From positions 1-50,274 of the forward strand of contig JAUNPQ010000008.1 in NCBI GenBank assembly GCA_030536615.1: a stretch of 50,274 nucleotides of DNA. Direction: 5' to 3'. The stretch comes from Bacteroidales bacterium (lineage in GTDB: Bacteria > Bacteroidota > Bacteroidia > Bacteroidales > Muribaculaceae). The position numbers were made by a program, and so were the translations under genes. Under the pieces are notes generated by a model. The model saw only the letters and a program-made list of their open reading frames with translations, searched no databases and was not told the DNA's origin. The stretch's first letter is position 1, and every line of letters begins with the position of its first letter. Shown one piece after another: positions 24,466 through 33,584 of the stretch.

Positions 24466-25555
24466 ATCTGACAAGTCAGGACGCCATGTGGCCGTGGTGC
24501 GCTTTTCCGCACTCGGAGATGTGGCCATGACTATTCCGGTGTTGTACGCTGCATGCGCGCAGAACCCCGAGGTGCGGTTTACAATGATCACGCGCCGCGG
24601 CCTGTGCGGTCTGTTTGTAAACAAACCTGACAATCTCACCATAAAAGGCGTTGACCTGAAGACTGACTATGCCGGTCCACGCGGGATGTGGCGTCTTGCC
24701 GGAGAGACAGACGCCGACGTTCTCATTGACCTGCATGATGTGCTCCGCACCAAAATGCTGCGTGGCATGCTGCGTCTGAAAGGCTGCCGTACCATTGTCT
24801 TTGACAAGGCGCGGAGCCTGAAACGCCGTTTTCTGAAAAATCCGGCAGAGTGTCCGACCATCCGCCCTACATGGCTGCGCTATGCCGACGCCCTTGCCAA
24901 AGCAGGGCTGAAAACAGGACAACACTTCAAAGGTCTGTATGCCCAGACTCCTGCCGACAACAGTCTTTTTTCCTCTCTCAGCGCACCCAAAGCCGAGGGA
25001 GAGACATGGGTGGGATTCGCACCTTTCGCGGCCCATCGCGGCAAAATCTATCCGCCTGAATATTCAGAGGCATTGTGCCGACTGATATGCGGGGAAGAAG
25101 GATACCGGCTGTTCCTTTTCGGCGGAGGCCCCACCGAGACAGACACATTGCGCGCATGGACCCGGAAAGCGGGCGGCAATGCTGTGTGTGTTGCCGGCAG
25201 CGGCATAGGTATGGCGGGAGAACTTGCCCTGATGGCAAACCTTGACGCCATGATATCAATGGACTCAGGAAACATGCATATGGCGGCACTGACAGCCACA
25301 CCCGTACTGAGCATATGGGGCGGCACACATCCCGGAACAGGCTTTGCTCCCTACCCCACATGCGGCACCGACAGCGGGACAATCATGCAACGTGATCTGT
25401 CATGCCGTCCTTGCTCCGTTTTCGGCAACAAGCCGTGCAGCAAAGGCACTTATGAATGTATGGATATTGCGCCTGAAAGCATCTGTGATGCCTTGTGCAG
25501 TATTTTGAAAAATAAACGGTTGTCTGCTAATAACAGCCTCTTAACGGAGAATTGA
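24443..25555 (+). CDS. Family 9 glycosyltransferase (heptosyltransferase-like)
   Basis: This 370-residue GT-B enzyme is related to ADP-heptose:LPS heptosyltransferases and adds a sugar to the LPS core in the cytoplasm. Motifs: [17 protein letters not shown] at the N-terminus (G-D-x-x-M-T-x-P of GT9), [15 protein letters not shown] at the start of the second domain, FLFGGG, and [25 protein letters not shown] near residue 270-295, the donor-site signature with Ser/Asp and HMA. The C-terminus has [16 protein letters not shown], a cysteine-rich end common in this family. The start overlaps DUF4254 by 23 bp. ruvB follows after 2 bp. Confidence 0.9.
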   Translation: MRQSPENESDKSGRHVAVVRFSALGDVAMTIPVLYAACAQNPEVRFTMITRRGLCGLFVNKPDNLTIKGVDLKTDYAGPRGMWRLAGETDADVLIDLHDVLRTKMLRGMLRLKGCRTIVFDKARSLKRRFLKNPAECPTIRPTWLRYADALAKAGLKTGQHFKGLYAQTPADNSLFSSLSAPKAEGETWVGFAPFAAHRGKIYPPEYSEALCRLICGEEGYRLFLFGGGPTETDTLRAWTRKAGGNAVCVAGSGIGMAGELALMANLDAMISMDSGNMHMAALTATPVLSIWGGTHPGTGFAPYPTCGTDSGTIMQRDLSCRPCSVFGNKPCSKGTYECMDIAPESICDALCSILKNKRLSANNSLLTEN

Positions 25556-25557
25556 CT

Positions 25558-26577
25558 ATGAGCCAGGATTTTGACATACGCCGCGATGCCGACAACGCTG
25601 ACCGCGATTTTGAACGGGCGCTGCGTCCGGGCCGCTTTGAGAGTTTCAACGGTCAGGAAAAGATTGTGGCCAACCTGCGTGTCTTTGTCAAAGCCGCCAA
25701 GATGCGTGGCGAGGCCCTGGACCATATATTGCTGTTCGGTCCTCCGGGTCTGGGAAAGACCACCCTTTCGGGCATCGTAGCCAACGAACTGGGCGTGGGA
25801 ATGAAAATAACCTCCGGACCGGTCCTTGACAAGCCAGGAGATCTTGCCGGCATACTGACGTCGCTTGAGGAGAATGATGTTCTGTTCATTGACGAGATAC
25901 ACCGCCTCAGCCCTGTTGTGGAGGAATACCTCTATTCAGCCATGGAGGACTATCGCATTGACATAATGATAGACAAAGGACCCGGTGCCAGATCGGTTCA
26001 GCTTACCCTCAATCCGTTCACCCTTGTAGGCGCCACAACGCGTTCCGGACTGCTGACAGCGCCATTGCGGGCACGTTTCGGCATAAACTGTCATCTGGAA
26101 TATTATGATCACGAAGTGCTGAGACACATCCTGCAGCGATCTGCGAAGCTACTGAACGTGCACATGGACGATGATGCCGCCCGCGAGATTGCCCTGCGCA
26201 GCCGCGGCACGCCCCGTATTGCCAACGCTCTGTTGCGGAGAGTGCGTGATTTTGCCCAGGTTGAGGGCAACGGCAGAATAGACGCCCGCATTGCCCGTTA
26301 TGCCCTTGAGGCGCTGAACATAGACAAATACGGTCTTGACGAGATAGACAACAAACTTCTGTCAACAATCATCCATAAGTTCAAAGGCGGCCCTGTGGGC
26401 CTGAGCACCATAGCTACAGCTCTGGGTGAGGATGCCGGCACCGTTGAGGAAGTCTATGAGCCATATCTGATAAAGGAAGGATTCATAAAACGCACACCGC
26501 GCGGACGCGAGGTCACAGACCTTGCATACCTGCATCTCGGCGTGAACCGCAACGATTCACTGGGACTATTCTCCTGA
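25558..26577 (+). CDS. ruvB: Holliday junction branch-migration ATPase RuvB
   Basis: RuvB is the hexameric AAA+ motor that drives branch migration with RuvA. The 339-residue protein starts at the ATG at 25558; a TTG two codons earlier overlaps the GT9 stop and is less likely. Walker A is GPPGLGKTT (61-69), Walker [10 protein letters not shown], sensor 1 [19 protein letters not shown] including the arginine finger region, and the C-terminal winged helix ends [19 protein letters not shown]. The position before a polysaccharide flippase is the usual Bacteroidales arrangement. Confidence 0.97.
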   Translation: MSQDFDIRRDADNADRDFERALRPGRFESFNGQEKIVANLRVFVKAAKMRGEALDHILLFGPPGLGKTTLSGIVANELGVGMKITSGPVLDKPGDLAGILTSLEENDVLFIDEIHRLSPVVEEYLYSAMEDYRIDIMIDKGPGARSVQLTLNPFTLVGATTRSGLLTAPLRARFGINCHLEYYDHEVLRHILQRSAKLLNVHMDDDAAREIALRSRGTPRIANALLRRVRDFAQVEGNGRIDARIARYALEALNIDKYGLDEIDNKLLSTIIHKFKGGPVGLSTIATALGEDAGTVEEVYEPYLIKEGFIKRTPRGREVTDLAYLHLGVNRNDSLGLFS

Positions 26578-26592
26578 ATACAGACACAAGAT

Positions 26593-28089
26593 ATGGGCGC
26601 AATAAAAGGTTTGATGAAAGACACGGCCATCTACGGCCTCAGCTCCATTGTAGGACGGTTTCTGAACTGGTGCCTTGTGCCGCTGTACACCATCATGTTC
26701 GCCGTGGCCGAATATGGCGTGGTGACTTATGTCTACTCTGTGGTGGCCCTGGTCCTCATAATCCTCACCTACGGACTTGAGACAGGCTTTTTCCGTTTTG
26801 CCAACCATGACCGTTGGCGCGATCCTATGGAAGTCTATTCCACGGGACTCATATCGCTGGGCATGACATCCGTGGCATTCATAACCGCTGTGATGCTTTT
26901 CCTTGAGCCGGTGACAGACTGGATGGAGTGCAGGGGACACGAATCATATGTGGTGATGATGACCGTCTGCGTGGCCATAGACGCTTTCTGCTGCCTGCCG
27001 TTCGCCTATCTGCGTTTCCGCAAGCGCCCGCTGCGGTTCGCCTCCCTGAAGCTGATAAACATAGGGCTTAACATTGCGCTCAATCTCTTTTTCATATTGG
27101 GATGCCCGTGGCTGATGAAAGTCGCGCCCGGCACTGTCAACTGGTTCTATGATGCTGATTTCGGCATAGGCTACATATTTCTGGCCAACCTTATAGCATC
27201 GTGCGTGACCCTTCTGATGCTCACGCCACATCTGTGCGGTTTCCGCTGGCGTTTCACCGGACGCCTGTGGAAAGAGATGATGGTTTACTGCCTGCCTCTG
27301 CTGGTGCTTGGAATAGCCGGGATAATGAACCAGACAATTGACAAGATCCTTTATCCGTCGCTGGTGAGTGACCCCGCGGAGGCCATGGACGGTCTGGGCA
27401 TATATGGTGCCAACTACAAGATAGCCATAGTGATGGTAATGTTCACCCAGGCATTCAGGTTTGCCTATGAGCCTTTCATCTTTGCGCAGAGCCGTCAGAA
27501 AGCCGAGAACGGCCACCGTGCCTATGCGGACGCCATGAAATACTTCATAATATTCGCGCTGATAATCTTCATGGGCGTGATGTTCTATCTGGACATTCTG
27601 AAATATTTCATCTCCCCTAAATATTTCAGCGGACTGAAAGTTGTGCCGATAGTGATGCTTGCCGAGGTGTTCTACGGCGTGTTCTTCAACCTGTCACTGT
27701 GGTACAAACTCACTGACCGCACTGTGTGGGGCATGTATTTCTCGCTGGCAGGACTTGCCGTGACCCTGATACTGAATGCGTTGCTTGTGCCCATATGGGG
27801 TTATATGGGATGCGCCTGGGCCGCTTTCTTCTGCTATCTTGCCATGATGATGCTAAGCTACTTCACCGGACGTGTGAAATATCCCATAGACTACCCTGTA
27901 AAAAGCATCGCCATGTACGTCCTTGTAGCTGCCGCATGTTACGCTCTGGGTATGTATGCGGTGCGCACGCCATGGCTTGCACTTGATTTTGTTGTACGCG
28001 GCCTGATTCTGGCTGCATTCGCAACAGTTGTCATAAAACGTGAACGGATCTCATTTCCCAATCCTGTCAAAATACTCCTGCACCGATGA
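26593..28089 (+). CDS. Polysaccharide/lipid-linked oligosaccharide flippase (Wzx/MVF-like)
   Basis: The inner-membrane protein has 498 residues and about 14 hydrophobic segments. It belongs to the MATE/Wzx/MurJ superfamily. The N-terminus DTAIYGLSSIVGRFLNW and the segment YGVVTYVYSVVALVLI match the polysaccharide-biosynthesis flippases, and a middle charged loop carries NQTIDKILYP near residue 245. It would flip an undecaprenyl-linked glycan across the membrane. It starts 15 bp after ruvB and its stop overlaps the GT4 gene by 4 bp. The cargo is unknown; the neighbours suggest an O-antigen or other surface glycan unit. Confidence 0.88.
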   Translation: MGAIKGLMKDTAIYGLSSIVGRFLNWCLVPLYTIMFAVAEYGVVTYVYSVVALVLIILTYGLETGFFRFANHDRWRDPMEVYSTGLISLGMTSVAFITAVMLFLEPVTDWMECRGHESYVVMMTVCVAIDAFCCLPFAYLRFRKRPLRFASLKLINIGLNIALNLFFILGCPWLMKVAPGTVNWFYDADFGIGYIFLANLIASCVTLLMLTPHLCGFRWRFTGRLWKEMMVYCLPLLVLGIAGIMNQTIDKILYPSLVSDPAEAMDGLGIYGANYKIAIVMVMFTQAFRFAYEPFIFAQSRQKAENGHRAYADAMKYFIIFALIIFMGVMFYLDILKYFISPKYFSGLKVVPIVMLAEVFYGVFFNLSLWYKLTDRTVWGMYFSLAGLAVTLILNALLVPIWGYMGCAWAAFFCYLAMMMLSYFTGRVKYPIDYPVKSIAMYVLVAAACYALGMYAVRTPWLALDFVVRGLILAAFATVVIKRERISFPNPVKILLHR

Positions 28090-29321
28090 AGAAAGTTGTA
28101 CTGATAAACCATAGCGACACGCGCGGGGGTGCCTCGGTAGTAACCTATCGGCTCATGAAGGCGCTGAGTGCCAACGGTATCGACGCCCGCATGCTTGTGA
28201 TGCACAAGGCCAGTGACAGTCTGCGTGTGGCCGAGATAGGTTCGGAAGTGAGCCGTGAGGCCTCTTTTCTGGCAGAATGCGGACAGATCTATCTCAGAAA
28301 CGGATTCAGCAGAGACAATCTTTTCAGAATCTCCACCGGCAGTTTCGGACTCCCTATCCACCGCCATCCCTGGGTCCGGGAAGCCGATGCCGTTATACTT
28401 GGCTGGATAAACCAGGGAATGATGACATTGGATGAGATAGGCCGCATACACGCCATGAAAAAGCCCATAGCATGGACACTGCACGACATGTGGCCGCTGA
28501 CAGGCGTATGCCACCATGCGGGTTCATGCACCAAGTATACTGAAGGCTGCGGCAATTGTCCGCTGATACGTGGCGGCCGCTCGCCGCGTGACCTGTCACG
28601 CTCCGTTTTCCGCCGCAAAGAAGCTCTTTACCGCCATGTGCCTATCAAGTTTGTGGCCATAAGCAGCTGGATAGCCCGCAAGTGCGTCCAGAGCGTTCTC
28701 ACGGCGGCACAGAACGTGACAGTGATTCCCAACGCGTTCCCTATTGATGACTACTCGGTGACACCGCGCATGACAAGACAGGAACTCGGACTGCCTGCCA
28801 CAGGTCATCTCATTGTCATGGGAGCCGCACGGCTTGATGATCCTGTCAAGAATCTGCCCCTGGCCATTGAAGCCCTCAACCGGGTTGACCACGCGACAGG
28901 TGCCTCGGCCGTGTTCTTCGGCAACATCCGCGATGCACATGCGCTTGATAATCTGCGCATGCCCTATGTCGCTCTCGGAGCGGTCGCTGACCCACGCGTC
29001 GTGGCGCAGATATATGCCCACGCCACAGTTGTGTTGTCATCATCGCGCTACGAGACTCTTCCCGGCACCCTCATTGAAGGTATGGCCGCAGGCGCCACCC
29101 CGGTGACTACCGGCAACGGCGGTCAGCAGGACATCATAGACCACGGCATTGACGGATATATCTCGGACAACGCCGATGATGCCGAACAACTTGCCCGACT
29201 CATGACACAGGCATTGTCAAATCCGTTTGACCGCAGGGAGCAGCACCGCGCCGTAGCGCGGAGATTCGCGGCATCGCGGGTAGCCAACGCCTACATACAG
29301 CTGCTCGGACTGCAATCCTGA
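28086..29321 (+). CDS. Family 4 glycosyltransferase
   Basis: The 411-residue GT-B enzyme opens with VVLINHSDTRGGASVVTYRLM, the GGA loop typical of family 4. It has a mid-protein WTLHDMWPLTGVCHH and a cysteine-rich CTKYTEGCGNCPLIRG found in a Bacteroidetes subgroup of family 4 enzymes. The donor domain includes LIVMGAARLDDPVKNLPLAIEA, VLSSSRYETLPGTLIEGMAAG with the E-x7-E glutamates, and ATPVTTGNGGQQDII. It overlaps the flippase gene by 4 bp, so it probably acts on the same glycan. Confidence 0.88.
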   Translation: MKKVVLINHSDTRGGASVVTYRLMKALSANGIDARMLVMHKASDSLRVAEIGSEVSREASFLAECGQIYLRNGFSRDNLFRISTGSFGLPIHRHPWVREADAVILGWINQGMMTLDEIGRIHAMKKPIAWTLHDMWPLTGVCHHAGSCTKYTEGCGNCPLIRGGRSPRDLSRSVFRRKEALYRHVPIKFVAISSWIARKCVQSVLTAAQNVTVIPNAFPIDDYSVTPRMTRQELGLPATGHLIVMGAARLDDPVKNLPLAIEALNRVDHATGASAVFFGNIRDAHALDNLRMPYVALGAVADPRVVAQIYAHATVVLSSSRYETLPGTLIEGMAAGATPVTTGNGGQQDIIDHGIDGYISDNADDAEQLARLMTQALSNPFDRREQHRAVARRFAASRVANAYIQLLGLQS

Positions 29322-29378
29322 ACAAAACCTCACAGAAAAAATCCAGACAAATAAAAAAGCATTAACACCCCCTACTCC

Positions 29379-32030
29379 ATGACCGTATCAATAAACAAAG
29401 ACAAATTCCTCCAGTGGCTGCGCAACCCGCAGGTATGGGGATTTTTCCTCTCAATGGCTGTCATGGCCATTATTTCCGTGGCGTTCTTCTCGCCCAACAA
29501 TTTCAATGGAGACAGCCTCTCGCAACATGACATGCAGCAAGGCACCGCCAACGGCGAGGAAGCCAGAGCCTATGTCGAACAGACCGGCGATAAAGCCCTG
29601 TGGACAAACAGTCTATTCTCCGGAATGCCAACATTCCAGATAGCTCCGGAATATCCCTCAAACTCACTGTTCACATGGCTTGGAAAAGTATATGGTCTCG
29701 GGCTGCCGGCACCATCGAACCTCCTTTTCATGATGATGATGGGCATGCTCATAATGTGCTATTGCCTGAAGATGAGATGGTGGTATGCCCTGATTGCCGC
29801 TGTGGGGTGGGGGCTTTCCTCTTATTTCGTGATACTGATAGGTGCGGGCCATATATGGAAATTCCTGGCTCTCACCTACGTTCCGCCCACAATAGGGGCA
29901 GTTATAATGGCCTACCGCGGACGGTGGCTGGCGGGGTCATCGCTGCTGGCACTGTTCGCCATGCTCGAGCTGAATGCCAACCATCCGCAGATAACATATT
30001 ATTCGCTTTTCATAATCATCACATTGGCGGTGGCATTCCTTGTGCATGCCATACTCAACCGCGGCATCAAAGGCTGGCTGACAGCATCGGCAGCCTGTCT
30101 TGTCGGCGGTCTGCTTGCCGTAGGTGCCAATGCGCCGAGCCTTTACAACACCTATGAGTATTCAAAGGAGACCAAGCGTGCCGGCAGCGAACTCACGCAG
30201 ACAGTCGGTGAAGCCGAGGCCTCAGTACAAGATTCCGAAGAGCGGCCCACCGGCGGCCTCCCCAAAGAGGAAATAGGGGGTTGGAGCAATACACCTTCGG
30301 AGACTTTCGCGCTGCTTGTCCCCAACCTGAAAGGTGGAGCAACCATACGTCCTGAAAAAGGACAGAACGAGTATCTTGTGCTGGGTGACATCGCCTCAGA
30401 CGAGGCTCTCAGCAATGATGAATATGGACTGACTGCTAACTTTCCGCAATACTTCGGCGGAAAAGGGCTCACCAACGGTCCGTTCTATCTGGGAGCCCTG
30501 ATGGTGGCTCTTTTCCTGCTCGGAGCCTTTATTGTGAAAGGGCCTGTCAAATGGGCTTTTGTGATTGTGACGCTGTTCTCAATCCTCCTGGCGATGGGCA
30601 ACCATTTCGAGGCGCTCACTGATTTCATGATCTACAACGTGCCCATGTACAACAAATTCCGTGCGGCAGAGACAGCCCTGGTCATTGCAGCGCTCTGTGT
30701 GCCGGCATTGGGGGCTTTGGGACTTCAGAAACTATTCAACACGCCGGGAGCAATAAAGAAATATCCGCTTGAGCTGAGTCTGGCGTTGGGCATACCCATG
30801 CTCATAGCCATCCTGGCCTGGATTGCCCCGGCTATCTATGGCAATCCTTTCTCAGCCGAGGAGTTGACAATGATAGAGACGTTCAAGGCACAGGTAACGG
30901 CCTCACAGCCTGAAAACCTGCCTATACTCATGGAGAGCCTTGACACGGTGCGTGATGTACGCCTCGGGATGGTTTCCGCCGACGGATTCAGAAGCGTGAT
31001 GGTGCTTCTGTTTGGGGGCGGATTCGTGATCATGGGGGCTATACGCCAGAAATATGCATGGCTTGGTGCTCTTGGGGTAGGGACCGTAGTGCTTGTTGAC
31101 CTTTACAGCGTTGACAAACGCTATGTGTCTGAGGACAGTTTCCTGCCGGCTGACAGCTATGAGCACGCCGATCCTCTTGCCGCCGATGACTTTGACAAGG
31201 CTATCCTTGAGGACAAAGGATACTACCGTGTGGATGACCTGACTGCATTCGGCGATGCACGACGCTCCTTCCGCCACCACATGGTGGGAGGCTACCATGC
31301 TGCCAAACTCAACCGCTACAATGACCTGATAACACGGCGTATGGCCGCAGTAAACCAGTTCGGCTATGTGCCTGAAGTGCGTGATTCTCTGGCCCGGGCC
31401 GGATATCCGCAGGAATATCAGCAGTTCTTTGACGAACTTCTTGCCGACTATCATGTGCTTGATATGCTCAACACGAAGTACATAATCAACCATCCACGTC
31501 AGGAAGGCGGAATGCCTGAACTTGTTCGGAACGAGCATGCACTTGGTGCGGCATGGCTGGTTGATTCAGTGGGATATGTGGACAACGCCGATGCCGAAAT
31601 GGACGCTTTGGCAACCATTGACCCGTCAGCATATGCCGTGGCCGACAAGCGTTTCCGCAACGCACTTGGCGAAGGAGTTCCATCGCTTGTTGCAGGTGAC
31701 ACCATCATCATGACCGAATATACTCCCAACCGGCTCACATACAGCACCGACACGCGCAATGACGCAATAGCCGTGTTCTCGGAAATATGGTTTCCGTGGG
31801 GCTGGAAAGCCACCGTTGACGGAAAACCCGCCCAACTGGCACGCGTCAACTACGTGTTGCGCGCCATGCGCCTGCCGGCCGGAAAACATACTGTTGTCAT
31901 GACATTTGATCCTGACAGCCTGCATGTTAGCGGAAGCGTGGCATATGCATGCGTCACAATCATCTATCTGCTCGTCACCCTGGCGTTGTTCTCGGCAGTG
32001 ACAGGCTTTGGCGGCAAAGGCAAGAAATGA
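29379..32030 (+). CDS. YfhO-like large membrane protein
   Basis: This protein of 883 residues resembles the YfhO family (GT-C-type fold, glycosylation of lipoteichoic acid or other envelope polymers in Firmicutes; common in Bacteroidetes). It has about 12-14 membrane helices between 15 and 575, with a soluble insert about 255-340, followed by a periplasmic domain of about 280 residues and a last helix at 850-875. NFNGDSLSQHDMQQGTAN after the first helix is the conserved first extracellular loop with acidic residues that would be catalytic in a GT-C enzyme. Near the end, SEIWFPWGWKATVDGKP is typical of the family. The final 4 bp overlap the next gene. Confidence 0.88.
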   Translation: MTVSINKDKFLQWLRNPQVWGFFLSMAVMAIISVAFFSPNNFNGDSLSQHDMQQGTANGEEARAYVEQTGDKALWTNSLFSGMPTFQIAPEYPSNSLFTWLGKVYGLGLPAPSNLLFMMMMGMLIMCYCLKMRWWYALIAAVGWGLSSYFVILIGAGHIWKFLALTYVPPTIGAVIMAYRGRWLAGSSLLALFAMLELNANHPQITYYSLFIIITLAVAFLVHAILNRGIKGWLTASAACLVGGLLAVGANAPSLYNTYEYSKETKRAGSELTQTVGEAEASVQDSEERPTGGLPKEEIGGWSNTPSETFALLVPNLKGGATIRPEKGQNEYLVLGDIASDEALSNDEYGLTANFPQYFGGKGLTNGPFYLGALMVALFLLGAFIVKGPVKWAFVIVTLFSILLAMGNHFEALTDFMIYNVPMYNKFRAAETALVIAALCVPALGALGLQKLFNTPGAIKKYPLELSLALGIPMLIAILAWIAPAIYGNPFSAEELTMIETFKAQVTASQPENLPILMESLDTVRDVRLGMVSADGFRSVMVLLFGGGFVIMGAIRQKYAWLGALGVGTVVLVDLYSVDKRYVSEDSFLPADSYEHADPLAADDFDKAILEDKGYYRVDDLTAFGDARRSFRHHMVGGYHAAKLNRYNDLITRRMAAVNQFGYVPEVRDSLARAGYPQEYQQFFDELLADYHVLDMLNTKYIINHPRQEGGMPELVRNEHALGAAWLVDSVGYVDNADAEMDALATIDPSAYAVADKRFRNALGEGVPSLVAGDTIIMTEYTPNRLTYSTDTRNDAIAVFSEIWFPWGWKATVDGKPAQLARVNYVLRAMRLPAGKHTVVMTFDPDSLHVSGSVAYACVTIIYLLVTLALFSAVTGFGGKGKK

Positions 32031-32557
32031 CCGGATCATTCCGTAAAATATGCCGAGCATTCCCGGACTGGCGCCACGGGCGCGGGTTCGGGGTGCACTC
32101 GCCGTGGGCTTTCAGAATTATTGACGAGGTCTTACATGAGAAATCGGCATACTATAATTATCCGCGCGTTGATGCGCTTGCTGGCGCCGGCAGAGAGCGT
32201 GCCGCGCGTGCCGTATTCAGGCTTCTGATTCATTTCCGCCCATCATCCGTGACTGTGTTCGGCGGAGATGAGTGGCATGGGATAAATACCCTTGCGGGAG
32301 CATCAGACGCACACGGGCAAAGACTGGCTATTGTAGACAACCTGAATACCGATCCTGAGGACGTCCTGGAGGCAGTTGGGAAGCACGGAGCGATAATTGT
32401 GCTGCATGACCGTACAAATGCGTCAGAAACGTTCCTGAGCGCGCTGCGGGCCGTTTTGCCTCAGGATCATGGAATGATTGTTGACAGCATACGCACACTT
32501 GCAGTGATAAATCTGCGCGCAGATCTCCCGCACCAGTTGATAAGAGCGAGATTTTAA
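32027..32557 (+). CDS. Short methyltransferase-like protein, probably degenerate
   Basis: The protein is 176 residues from ATG 32027, overlapping the YfhO stop by 4 bp; the longer open frame to 31949 is a shadow. The N-terminus GRGFGVHSPWAFRIIDEVLHEKSAYYNYPRVD matches, in parts, the conserved N-terminus of Bacteroidetes class I SAM methyltransferase-like proteins (GFGVHSPF...). The usual glycine-rich SAM loop is not obvious: the aligned place reads SSVTVFGGDEWHG. It is shorter than relatives I recall (around 240 residues), so it may be a reduced family member without activity. Converges with licD-like gene with only 7 bp between stops. Confidence 0.6.
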   Translation: MTGSFRKICRAFPDWRHGRGFGVHSPWAFRIIDEVLHEKSAYYNYPRVDALAGAGRERAARAVFRLLIHFRPSSVTVFGGDEWHGINTLAGASDAHGQRLAIVDNLNTDPEDVLEAVGKHGAIIVLHDRTNASETFLSALRAVLPQDHGMIVDSIRTLAVINLRADLPHQLIRARF

Positions 32558-32564
32558 CACCCTC

Positions 32565-33413
32565 TTAACGAGAAACGGGGTTGGCAGCGTCAGAGCTGTC
32601 TTTGCCGCGCCACTCTCTGTATGGCGTGTTAAAGTCCAGAAGATAGAAATTATGCTGCCAGCGGTCCTCAACGGGCGGCAAAGTCATATAGTCGCCATAC
32701 ATGGCAGAGAGATACCGGTCATAGTCCTTGATGCCCTGCACCGTATGACCCTCGAACTCATATGGAACATAGGTATCCATAGTCTCTTTGGGAAGAATCT
32801 TTTTATAACCGTCGGTATAGCTGGCCGCATAATGGCATTTATCATAGTCATAAGCGGTCATCACCTTGCGGATGCGCCGTTGCACACCGCTGAGCGTGTA
32901 GAACCGGCGTGCAAGCAGCGGGAGCCATGATGCCGGACCGTGACCGTGCCGGTAGGGATCGCGATGCACGAAATAGAGCACTTTCTTGAGATACTGGTAT
33001 CTGGCGCGCTGCCATTTGCGCTTGATAAATGAGTCCGGATATGCGTCAAAAGGGAATATATCTATGTAACAGCCGCCAAGATAAAACAGGTGCGGACGCT
33101 CAATGAGGGTTGTCGATGCGTCCTGTATCTTTCCGAAGGGCAGGGGATAGTCGGGGTCATTCTCAGCGCATACAAACTCATATGGCTCGGGAAGCCATTC
33201 GGCAGAGTGGGCGATCAGCCTCTCATAATCGGGCCGGGGCATAGACACGTCCAGATCATCATCCCAGGGAATGAATCCCTTGTGACGCACGGCGCCGATC
33301 ATTGTGCCGCCACATATGCAATAGCGCAAACCGTGCTCCTGACACACCTTGCCAAAGGCAAGAAGAATGTCAAGTATGCGGCGGTGCAGAAGTTCTATGT
33401 CGTAGTTAGCCAT
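32565..33413 (-). CDS. LicD family phosphotransferase/nucleotidyltransferase
   Basis: The 282-residue protein has the LicD core GGTMIGAVRHKGFIPWDDDLDV (35-56; described in parts: GGT loop, then the metal-binding DDDLD at 51-55), followed by PFGKIQDASTT and CYIDIFPFDAYPD. LicD proteins transfer phosphocholine or other phospho-substituents to surface glycans; in Bacteroidetes they occur in capsule and LPS loci. The gene stands alone with a full promoter upstream and a terminator from the previous unit. Substrate unknown; the neighbours across the convergent junction are envelope-glycan genes. Confidence 0.9.
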   Translation of the reverse strand: MANYDIELLHRRILDILLAFGKVCQEHGLRYCICGGTMIGAVRHKGFIPWDDDLDVSMPRPDYERLIAHSAEWLPEPYEFVCAENDPDYPLPFGKIQDASTTLIERPHLFYLGGCYIDIFPFDAYPDSFIKRKWQRARYQYLKKVLYFVHRDPYRHGHGPASWLPLLARRFYTLSGVQRRIRKVMTAYDYDKCHYAASYTDGYKKILPKETMDTYVPYEFEGHTVQGIKDYDRYLSAMYGDYMTLPPVEDRWQHNFYLLDFNTPYREWRGKDSSDAANPVSR

Positions 33414-33459
33414 ATATCATATATATTGTATTGAATAGAGAATGTCATCTTGCGGATGG

Positions 33460-33491
33460 CAAAATTACTACATGTTTTCTTTCTGTGCAAA
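33460..33491 (-). promoter_or_regulatory. Bacteroidetes promoter of licD-like gene
   Basis: On the minus strand TTTG (33488-33491), a 20-bp spacer and TAATTTTG (33460-33467) match the full consensus, 46 bp upstream of the licD-like start. The terminator of the lipoprotein gene lies just upstream, making this an independent unit. Confidence 0.85.
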
Positions 33492-33496
33492 TGCAT

Positions 33497-33532
33497 AAAA
33501 AGAACATTGCCACCCCGTAGGCGGGATGGCAA
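33497..33532 (-). terminator. Terminator of TonB/lipoprotein operon
   Basis: Minus-strand reading gives TTGCCATCCCG, loop CCTA, CGGGGTGGCAA (11-bp stem with one U-G pair; 33507-33517 with 33522-33532), then TGTTCTTTTT. A second hairpin GTGGAGA/TCTCCAC (33550-33556 with 33564-33570) precedes it, 15 bp after the lipoprotein stop. Confidence 0.75.
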
Positions 33533-33584
33533 TGCGGATTTATTTCATCGTGGAGATGAGAATTCTCCACGCATCAGGACTTGA

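Noticed and set aside
31949-32026. Longer frame for the methyltransferase-like protein
   Set aside because: It is a shadow of the YfhO C-terminus; ATG 32027 gives the usual 4-bp overlap.
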